From Oscillospiraceae bacterium (GTDB taxonomy: Bacteria > Bacillota > Clostridia > Oscillospirales > Oscillospiraceae), in assembly GCA_017535865.1 (NCBI GenBank), contig JAFXTM010000043.1, positions 1 through 64,000 of the forward strand: 64,000 nucleotides of DNA. Reading direction: 5' to 3'. A program made the translations under genes and the position numbers. The notes under the pieces are model-generated. The model did not search any database. It worked only from the letters and a program-made list of their open reading frames with translations, and was not told where the DNA came from. Shown in pieces: positions 58,968-64,000 of the stretch (within the stretch, counting starts at the first letter, position 1; each line of letters opens with the position of its first letter).

Positions 58968-60223
58968 ACAAGGCAGATTTTTGCCGTTCAAGGCTATCCG
59001 ATCTCGGTTTTTCCAGGGCTGACTTGGAGCTATGCGCTCGGCGTGGCTGGACAGCGGAGCGCGTACTAAATGTGGTTAACGCGTTCTTGGACGCGGGCTT
59101 GACCACGGAGGGGCTTGTGCGCTCGACATTCGAAGAGGCAAACCCCGATCTGTTCGAAGAAACGTTAGCAGAAGACGCGCCGCCCGCTCCTTTTCTATCC
59201 TGTTTCAAACCGCTTGATTCATTTGAAGAGCAAGAAGCAGAGTGGCTTGTCCCAAACCTTATCCCCAAAGGGCAAATTACGACTATTGCCTCAGACGGCG
59301 GCGTCGGAAAGACAACTGTGTGGTGCAATCTCGTTGCCGCGATTAGCGCCGGGAAATCCTGTTTTCTCGATCCTCCGGATTATGAGAGATCGGCGCAGGC
59401 CGTGGCTTTCCTCACGACGGAGGACTCCGTGCGGAAGAAACTGAAAAAGCGGTTACGAGAGGCCGGGGCAAACATGCCGAACATAATCACTCCAGATTTT
59501 GCCCGCGATACAGACGGACTATTGCGACGGCTCAAGTTTGGCTCGGCTGAAATGGAGCAGTTTGTCAGATGGTATAAGCCCGCTCTGTGTGTGTTCGATC
59601 CGCTGCAAGGCTTTGTCCCGCCCGATATCAACATGGGGAGTCGCAACGCCATGCGGGACTGTATGGCCCCGCTTATCAGTTTGGGAGAGGAAACCGGTAC
59701 GACATTCCTTGTGGTATGCCACACGAACAAGCGAAAAGGCGCATTTGGCCGGGACCGTATAGCAGACAGTGCGGATTTGTGGGACATATCCCGAAGCGTT
59801 CTAATGCTCGGTTTTACCGAAGATCAAGGCGTCCGCTATCTCTCCCAGGAGAAGTCCAACTATGCCGAGCTGCAAGAAACGCGGCTTTTCAGCATCGACG
59901 GCAGCGGGCAGATCCATGCGGAAGGAGCAACATGGAAGCGCGACCGGGAGTATATGCTTGACGGCGCCGCCTGTCTTTCGGCTCCAAGCCGCGACGATTG
60001 CAAGACATGGATACTGAACCGGCTCAAAGCTGCCGGGAATGCTATGCCGACGAAAGAGCTGGAGGACGATGCTAAAGCCGAGGGGTATAGCTACAGGACA
60101 TTACGCCGCGCAAAAGACGAGCTGAAGCGTGACACGGAAATCCGATATTACCAGGCTGGAAACGGGAAAGACAAGGTGTGGTATGTTGAGCGGTTAACGC
60201 TTCCGGACGCATGGGACACTTGA
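58964..60223 (+). CDS. RepA-like hexameric ATPase/replicative helicase
   Basis: The 419-residue protein starts at TTG, overlapping the previous stop, with GGGAGG upstream. A RecA-fold ATPase of the RepA/AAA_25 type covers about residues 95-310, with Walker A ASDGGVGKTT, Walker B LCVFDPLQGF and sensor-like VVCHTNKRKG. The ~90-residue C-terminal domain (NAMPTKELEDDAKAEGYSYRTLRRAKDEL) looks like a winged helix that could bind DNA. In plasmids and satellites such proteins melt or unwind an iteron origin, and an iteron array begins at its stop codon. It is probably the replication protein of the element. Confidence 0.8.
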   Translation: MNKADFCRSRLSDLGFSRADLELCARRGWTAERVLNVVNAFLDAGLTTEGLVRSTFEEANPDLFEETLAEDAPPAPFLSCFKPLDSFEEQEAEWLVPNLIPKGQITTIASDGGVGKTTVWCNLVAAISAGKSCFLDPPDYERSAQAVAFLTTEDSVRKKLKKRLREAGANMPNIITPDFARDTDGLLRRLKFGSAEMEQFVRWYKPALCVFDPLQGFVPPDINMGSRNAMRDCMAPLISLGEETGTTFLVVCHTNKRKGAFGRDRIADSADLWDISRSVLMLGFTEDQGVRYLSQEKSNYAELQETRLFSIDGSGQIHAEGATWKRDREYMLDGAACLSAPSRDDCKTWILNRLKAAGNAMPTKELEDDAKAEGYSYRTLRRAKDELKRDTEIRYYQAGNGKDKVWYVERLTLPDAWDT

Positions 60224-60440
60224 CCGCCCCCCGTCAGAGATTCAAAAGTGGACAAATGAGGCTTTAAACCCTTGGAATTACTGAGTTTTTTTCACTTGAC
60301 CACGTGGGCAAATGAGGCTGTTATGTGGACAAATGACAATTCGCACTTGTCCATGTGGTCAAGTGCGGAAACCCTTGATATAACTGACTTTTTTAGTCAT
60401 TTGTCCACTCTGCGTATTCCTGACGGTGATAGACAAGTGA
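60217..60440. repeat. Iteron array, candidate replication origin of the element
   Basis: Nine copies of a GTGGWCAARTGA-like 12-mer occur in 224 bases. Direct copies are at 60248-60260, 60304-60316, 60325-60336, 60355-60365 and 60432-60440. Inverted copies are at 60217-60225, 60293-60303, 60344-60353 and 60397-60408. Two larger modules repeat: an iteron, then ACCCTTG..A..ACTGA.TTTTTT, then an inverted iteron (60248-60303 and 60355-60408). The stretch lies between the RepA-like gene and the next gene and has no credible frame, so origin function is the simplest reading. Confidence 0.78.
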
Positions 60441-60459
60441 CAATCTGGAGGGATTTATC

Positions 60460-60570
60460 ATGAGATATAAGAAATACGAAGAACTGAAACGCCGTCTACA
60501 AACTCTCGGCATCTCTCCCGCCCAATATGAGGCGGTTGTCCGGATCATTGCGGAGGCATTGAACTTATGA
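60460..60570 (+). CDS. Small hypothetical protein (36 residues)
   Basis: The frame MRYKKYEELKRRLQTLGISP... ends IIAEALNL and is helical and basic. GGAGG lies 8 bases before the ATG, and the stop overlaps the next gene's start (ATGA), strong signs of translation within the operon. There is no recognised family. It immediately follows the iteron array. Confidence 0.62.
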   Translation: MRYKKYEELKRRLQTLGISPAQYEAVVRIIAEALNL

Positions 60571-60932
60571 GCGGTCGATCTTCTCAGCGCAAAGGCCGCG
60601 CCGGAGAACTGGAGCTTGCCGAAGCACTGCGCCGGTATGGGTATGACGTGAGGCCGGGACGTTCCAAGAGCTACGGGGAGGAGCCGGACCTAACCGGCCT
60701 CCCCGGTCTCCACATCGAGTGCAAGCGCGTTGAACGCCTGAACATATCCGCAGCAATGGATCAGAGCATACGGGATGCTGAAAGATTCGGTGACGGGCTC
60801 CCGGCACTGTTCCACAGACGGAACCGGCAACCGTGGCTTGTGACAATGCGGATGGATGATTTCATTCGGTGTTATGTAAACTCTTTTTATCGTGACAACA
60901 TGGGAGGTGAGATAACATTAAAGACGAAATGA
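60567..60932 (+). CDS. PD-(D/E)XK nuclease, Holliday-junction-resolvase-like
   Basis: The 121-residue basic protein has the small-nuclease core. The N-terminal helix is KGRAGELELAEALRRYGYDV with the conserved Glu, then GEEPDLTGLPGLHIECKR supplies the Asp and the ExK (ECK) motif. This layout is shared by archaeal-type Hjc resolvases and phage-encoded replacements of RusA. It probably resolves branched DNA during element replication. It is coupled to genes on both sides by 4-base overlaps. Confidence 0.72.
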   Translation: MSGRSSQRKGRAGELELAEALRRYGYDVRPGRSKSYGEEPDLTGLPGLHIECKRVERLNISAAMDQSIRDAERFGDGLPALFHRRNRQPWLVTMRMDDFIRCYVNSFYRDNMGGEITLKTK

Positions 60933-61435
60933 CCCGTTATGCCGGTCGAGAACAGACCCTCTCTACCAACTCGGCGCGTGTTTCTGAACTTGTCGGAATG
61001 GCAGCGCAGGACATGGCTCTTGTCAACGGAGGGGAGAAAATACCGCTTTCGGATCTCAAGCGCATTCGAGAGGTCGCGTCGGCGTATCTGGATAAGTGCG
61101 CGATGTCGGGAACCTTGCCGAGCGTGAGAGGATGTGCGGCGGCAATCGGAGTAACACGGCAGGCGCTATACACGGCAGCACGGCGCAATCCAGACGGCGA
61201 GCTTTCACAATGGCTGGAGGATTTTTCCGATATATGCGGTGAGCTGACCATGCAAGCGGCTCTTGAGGGCGTTGTCGCCGCTGTGCCGGCAATTTTTACT
61301 GCAAAGGCCCGGTATGGATGGCGCGAGCCTGCCGCACAGGTTGAGCTTGGCAGAATTGACCCGCTCGGTCCGGATGAAACAAATGAAAGGCTTTTGGAAA
61401 AATATGCAATGTACGCAAATCTTGACGAAGAATAA
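60929..61435 (+). CDS. Terminase small-subunit-like protein
   Basis: The 168-residue protein has a helix-turn-helix region (LPSVRGCAAAIGVTRQALYTAAR) followed by a long helical part and the segment AIFTAKARYGWREPAAQVELGRIDP, an arrangement seen in small phage terminases that select DNA for packaging. The ATG at 60929 overlaps the nuclease stop in ATGA. GGAGG lies 21 bases upstream and would fit better an ATT codon at 60917, so the true start is uncertain. No large terminase is visible, as in phage satellites that borrow it. Confidence 0.58.
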   Translation: MTRYAGREQTLSTNSARVSELVGMAAQDMALVNGGEKIPLSDLKRIREVASAYLDKCAMSGTLPSVRGCAAAIGVTRQALYTAARRNPDGELSQWLEDFSDICGELTMQAALEGVVAAVPAIFTAKARYGWREPAAQVELGRIDPLGPDETNERLLEKYAMYANLDEE

Positions 61436-61544
61436 AACAATCGTGTACAGCGACGCCGGGCTCCGCTTTCTGGCGGATCTCATGGGTGTAGACATGCCGA
61501 CCGCGGCGGCTGTGCTCAACATGGTTATCACAAACAATGAATAA
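61404..61544 (+). CDS. Small hypothetical protein (46 residues)
   Basis: The frame ends VYSDAGLRFLADLMGVDMPT.. and overlaps both neighbours by short stretches. Its ribosome binding site is weak and an in-frame ATG at 61383 is an alternative, so the start is uncertain. The amphipathic C-terminal part reads like a protein. The family is unknown. Confidence 0.4.
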   Translation: MQCTQILTKNKTIVYSDAGLRFLADLMGVDMPTAAAVLNMVITNNE

Positions 61545-61551
61545 GGAGAAT

Positions 61552-62478
61552 ATGCAAACAATGGATTACGGTACGTATTCACGCATTTACATCGCAGCGA
61601 TCAACAAGGGGCACCCCGATACTGACAAGACGCTGAAAGCCTTTCAACGGCGCTGTGGCGTTGTCAGAGAGGCGCTCAGAGAAGCAAAGCGGCAGTATGA
61701 CGCGGATCTCGCGGAAGTTGACGATCTTCTGGCGAATTTTCATACTACCTCCGCTAAAGCGTCCAAGAAAAAGATGGATCTCCGGGACGAGTATGACGGC
61801 CTTGTCGCTGTTGCGAAAAAGAAATGTCTCGATGATCTTGAAGCCGTTGTCGCTGCAAAGCGGGCAGAGTTCAGCAAGCGAAACGGGGCACCGACCGAAG
61901 AACAGCTCCGGCTCCTGCAGGTGCTTTCCATGAGGTCCGAACTCACGGCCGGCGAGATTGCCAACGTAGCCTACAGGCTTTCTGATAATATCCCCGCTGT
62001 GCGCCTCCTGCGTGAGATCGCGCAAAAGCACGGCATTCCCTTTACTGACGTGGGAAACGACGAAGATTTCGAGAGGAACCTTTCTGCCGCTGAGGATTTT
62101 TGCCGGCGCATGATTGACGGCATTGAGAAAACCGATCTCGACTCCCGCGAGCACGGTTTTTATAATCGCCCCGAGCTGAGTACGGCGGCAGACTACTATT
62201 TCGGCAGCCTAGACAATTCGATTTTCACCACTCCGCAGAAAACAGCGGTCGAGAAACCTAACGCGGTGGCCGTCTATCTGAACGGTTCGGAAAGCCTTGC
62301 CGCTCTCTCCATGCAATTCGGCGTCGATTCGGCTGCAATCCGGGCGGCAAATCCCGATTACGATTTCTCCGCTATGAAGCGCGGCGACACCATTATTGTC
62401 CCGTCCGGAAAGATGAAGCTCGCGGACGCGACCGGCTTTGTCGGTGAAGATCAAGTTTCTCCGGCGCGTATTGACTGA
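61552..62478 (+). CDS. Coiled-coil protein with C-terminal LysM-like domain
   Basis: The 308-residue protein is helical and charged in its first ~130 residues (probable coiled coil, DLAEVDDLLANFHTTSAKAS and KKKCLDDLEAVVAAKRAEF). A second helical region follows (about 130-220). A LysM-like domain lies near the C-terminus (SESLAALSMQFGVDSAAIRA.., RGDTIIVPSGKMKLAD). In phages, LysM ends occur on baseplate-spike-type and injected proteins, so a structural or host-takeover role is possible. AAGGAG is 3 bases from the ATG at 61552 and 12 from another at 61561. The start is uncertain. Confidence 0.5.
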   Translation: MQTMDYGTYSRIYIAAINKGHPDTDKTLKAFQRRCGVVREALREAKRQYDADLAEVDDLLANFHTTSAKASKKKMDLRDEYDGLVAVAKKKCLDDLEAVVAAKRAEFSKRNGAPTEEQLRLLQVLSMRSELTAGEIANVAYRLSDNIPAVRLLREIAQKHGIPFTDVGNDEDFERNLSAAEDFCRRMIDGIEKTDLDSREHGFYNRPELSTAADYYFGSLDNSIFTTPQKTAVEKPNAVAVYLNGSESLAALSMQFGVDSAAIRAANPDYDFSAMKRGDTIIVPSGKMKLADATGFVGEDQVSPARID

Positions 62479-62732
62479 TGACGCGATCGGTTATTATGAA
62501 GGAACACCGGACGCCCGGCTCCGTCGTGGTCCTGGAAAGGCACAATCCGGACGAAGATAACCCCAGCAGGCGTTATGTCGTTTCTGTCCTTGTGAAGCAG
62601 CGGTTTACTAATGAGCAGACCGCCCTTGAAGCATTCAAACAGGAGGTAAATAATCATGCGACCAAGAGACTTTATCCGGGAACTGAACGAGACGCCGGGC
62701 ATAAAACCGATACCGCTACCCTCCAACCGTAA
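62478..62732 (+). CDS. Small hypothetical protein of the element (84 residues)
   Basis: The ATG overlaps the previous stop (TGATG). The protein (PGSVVVLERHNPDEDNPSRR, VLVKQRFTNEQTALEAFKQE) is hydrophilic with a beta start and helical end. An internal ATG at 62496 is an alternative start. No family is recognised. The next gene starts within its 3' end. Confidence 0.5.
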   Translation: MTRSVIMKEHRTPGSVVVLERHNPDEDNPSRRYVVSVLVKQRFTNEQTALEAFKQEVNNHATKRLYPGTERDAGHKTDTATLQP

Positions 62733-62832
62733 AGAGTTTAGCCGCATGTCGTATATGGACCTCTGCCGACTGAGACGGTATTTCCCAGAGGCTTACGCGG
62801 AAGCACTGAAAACAGGAGAAAAAAATGATTGA
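62656..62832 (+). CDS. Small hypothetical protein (58 residues)
   Basis: The frame MRPRDFIRELNETPGIKPIP.. ending AEALKTGEKND overlaps the previous gene in another frame. AGGAGG lies 8 bases upstream of the ATG, a clear ribosome binding site, and the stop overlaps the next start. The central SYMDLCRLRRYFPEAYAEAL part is helical and basic. The family is unknown. Confidence 0.55.
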   Translation: MRPRDFIRELNETPGIKPIPLPSNRKEFSRMSYMDLCRLRRYFPEAYAEALKTGEKND

Positions 62833-62920
62833 GATTACCAAAGCCGAACGCGACACCGGTATTTCGCTGAGGAGCGCCCAGGTCCCGTCTCAGCCCTTCG
62901 GAGGCTCCGGGTTGGGGTAA
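62825..62920 (+). CDS. Possible 31-residue peptide
   Basis: MIEITKAERDTGISLRSAQV.. ends GSGLG, with AGGAG 6 bases upstream and an 8-base overlap with the previous gene. It is short and could be a decayed 3' end of a larger gene. It is followed by the operon terminator. Confidence 0.35.
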   Translation: MIEITKAERDTGISLRSAQVPSQPFGGSGLG

Positions 62921-62967
62921 CACCAGCCTCACGCCGAAAACCCACTCAGAGGCCATAGAAAAGGCAA

Positions 62968-63002
62968 AGCCGGGAGAGATCGATCTCCCGGCTGTTTATT
63001 TT
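62968..63002. terminator. Terminator at the end of the rightward element operon
   Basis: AGCCGGGAGA pairs perfectly with TCTCCCGGCT over GATCGA, then GTTTATTTT. The convergent PBECR4-like gene ends inside its 3' flank. Confidence 0.85.
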
Positions 63003-63589
63003 CCCTCTACGAGTTTCAAGAGCTCATTAGGATCTATCTCTTTTGCATGATATGTATTCTCTATAAAGTCCTTTTCTCCGAACTTACGCCGCCATACAGC
63101 AAGAACGTTCGTTGTGTCAATTGTCAGTTTTCTTACGTCTTCTTTATATAGAGAGACCGGAAAATCATACTTACTTCCATTTCTGAACGCAACTGAGAAT
63201 ACCCCAGCGGTGTCTCCAACAACGTAATCAGCCTCAAGCCATATTCCCGAACGATTAAAGATACCACGTAAGGCGCAATTATAAAACAGCGATTGAAGAA
63301 AAGGTAACACGGTGAGTTTGCGTTGAGCATTTCCAAACGTGTCAAAATCAAAATCCTTTGGAGATAGCGCATGATTAATTAGTCGATGGTAGAAAACATT
63401 TGCTGGTAGAGACGACTTAAGACCTGTAAAGTGCATAAAATTGTTGGCTCTAAATCCAACTATTGAGAATTCGATACCCGACCGACCATTAAATGCAATA
63501 AGAAACTGATAGTTTTTGAACTTGATATCATATTCTCTAACTGCATTTGAAATAATTGCCAAAGCCTCTTCTTTCGTGTAGTTTTTCAA
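62996..63589 (-). CDS. PBECR4-domain-like protein (phage-associated putative RNase)
   Basis: The 197-residue protein starts at TTG (63589), 11 bases after GGGAG. The pattern VGFRANNFMHFTGLKSSL, FYHRLINHALSPKDFDFD and YVVGDTAGVFSVAFRNG resembles the PBECR4 group, named from a proposed relation to barnase/EndoU/colicin-like RNases found on phages and conjugative elements. The C-terminus (LAVWRRKFGEKDFIENTYHA) is typical of these proteins. It is an AT-rich cargo gene, convergent with the main operon. Longer frames upstream cross a terminator-like hairpin and are not credible. Activity is unproven. Confidence 0.58.
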   Translation of the reverse strand: MKNYTKEEALAIISNAVREYDIKFKNYQFLIAFNGRSGIEFSIVGFRANNFMHFTGLKSSLPANVFYHRLINHALSPKDFDFDTFGNAQRKLTVLPFLQSLFYNCALRGIFNRSGIWLEADYVVGDTAGVFSVAFRNGSKYDFPVSLYKEDVRKLTIDTTNVLAVWRRKFGEKDFIENTYHAKEIDPNELLKLVEGK

Positions 63590-63608
63590 GCTATATCTAT
63601 CTCCCACG

Positions 63609-63637
63609 AAAAACGGAGCCGCAAAGAGCAGCTCCGC
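63609..63637 (-). terminator. Minus-strand terminator-like hairpin upstream of the PBECR4-like gene
   Basis: CGGAGC (minus, 63637-63632) pairs with GCTCCG (63620-63615), extended by GC/GC with a mismatch, then TTTTTCG. It suggests a transcript entering from the right edge. Confidence 0.6.
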
Positions 63638-63639
63638 AT

Positions 63640-64000
63640 TCTTTTTATGTGCCGATTTTACCGTTGCCTGCCAACTGTCCAGCCCGTACGTCTGGAATAA
63701 ATGTGGAGTTTTTCTGTTGCTCCCCAACTGACCGGCCTTTGCGTCCGGTATAAATAACAGGTTTTTAAGGTGTCGGCACACCTGATAGGTTTCCCTATCT
63801 GCGTATATTATATGTACAAAACTATAAAAATGGAAGAAGATTATGTAAACAAATTGAAAAATAGCAAAATAGCCAAATGAGCATCCGCTGAATTGTGCAT
63901 AAACGCCAAAAGTTTTTTGCCTGCAAAATTCAGACATAATCATTTCTTTTTGTGTTTCCTTTTTCCTTTTCCGTGCGTTCCAATCAGCTTTTGTTTGTTA
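63640..64000. other. AT-rich stretch at the right edge without a supportable gene
   Basis: Only short frames without ribosome binding sites are present. The minus frame just left of the edge meets a stop at 63998-64000. No tRNA, attachment-site copy or repeat was found, so the element continues beyond the window. Confidence 0.5.

Noticed and set aside
60217..60440. Iteron region considered as a CRISPR array
   Set aside because: Copies are 12 bases, in both orientations, unevenly spaced, and no cas genes are present.
60272..60463. 63-codon frame inside the iteron region
   Set aside because: No ribosome binding site, and its residues are dictated by the repeated 12-mers.
62996..63943. 315-codon version of the PBECR4-like gene
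   Set aside because: The extra N-terminal part crosses a terminator-like hairpin and lacks a ribosome binding site. The TTG at 63589 gives the usual family start.

Overview
The window is a GC-rich chromosomal segment of a Firmicutes (class Clostridia) bacterium. The most likely source is an Oscillospiraceae/Ruminococcaceae-type gut anaerobe. The evidence is a V/A-type ATPase operon, strong AGGAGG-type ribosome binding sites, consensus sigma-A promoters, a YpeB spore-germination homologue, VanW and DUF378 proteins, MATE and BMP-family transport genes, and many rho-independent terminators. The taxonomic call is inference; there is no rRNA in the window.

Layout. 1-2.5 kb: end of a V/A-ATPase operon (subunit A fragment, B, D). 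2.7-5.9 kb: secreted C69 peptidase, then a leftward ECF-type sigma factor with a membrane partner. 6-13 kb: htpG, hemW, a VanW-type envelope protein and metG. 13-19 kb: two COG0523 metal GTPases (one with a 31-residue His/Cys repeat, one fused to a DUF1980-like domain), a HAD hydrolase, two membrane glycosyltransferases and a zinc-ribbon membrane protein. 19.3-27.5 kb: nucleoside uptake and salvage, with a leftward BMP-binding-protein ABC transporter, a fucose-isomerase-like gene and deoD, divergent from udk-tdk. 27.5-29.8 kb: two leftward envelope genes (TPR membrane protein, DUF4349 lipoprotein).

30.1-34.9 kb is a compact, visibly more AT-rich leftward operon: WYL regulator, small membrane protein, large secreted and membrane-anchored protein, lipoprotein with a C-terminal PD-(D/E)XK-like nuclease toxin domain, and Imm70-like immunity protein. 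It looks like an acquired toxin-immunity cassette with its own presentation proteins, and it is the best candidate here for a poorly described system. 35-48 kb returns to core-like genes: parvulin foldase, DUF378, GDPD, an MFS/GPH sugar transporter, ypeB, a serine hydrolase, MATE, a ROK repressor divergent from a Nif11-domain gene plus yhcH, and an HTH-TPR regulator. Two C-terminal gene remnants flank the foldase.

48.6-55.7 kb is a maltodextrin-type locus: LacI repressor with an operator-like repeat, solute-binding protein, two permeases, malQ and two small exported proteins. It ends in the relic of a GH31 glucosidase whose central catalytic portion has been deleted.

From about 56.45 kb to beyond the right edge lies an integrated element. 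Its left end is the 3' half of tRNA-Thr(GGT), split at the anticodon loop. Next come a tyrosine integrase and an XRE repressor (leftward), then a rightward operon: two excisionase-like proteins, a RepA-like ATPase, a nine-copy iteron array that looks like a replication origin, a resolvase-like nuclease, a terminase-small-like protein, small unknown genes and a PBECR4-like protein. The order resembles a phage-inducible chromosomal island or satellite. The right end and the predicted intact tRNA-Thr are outside the window.
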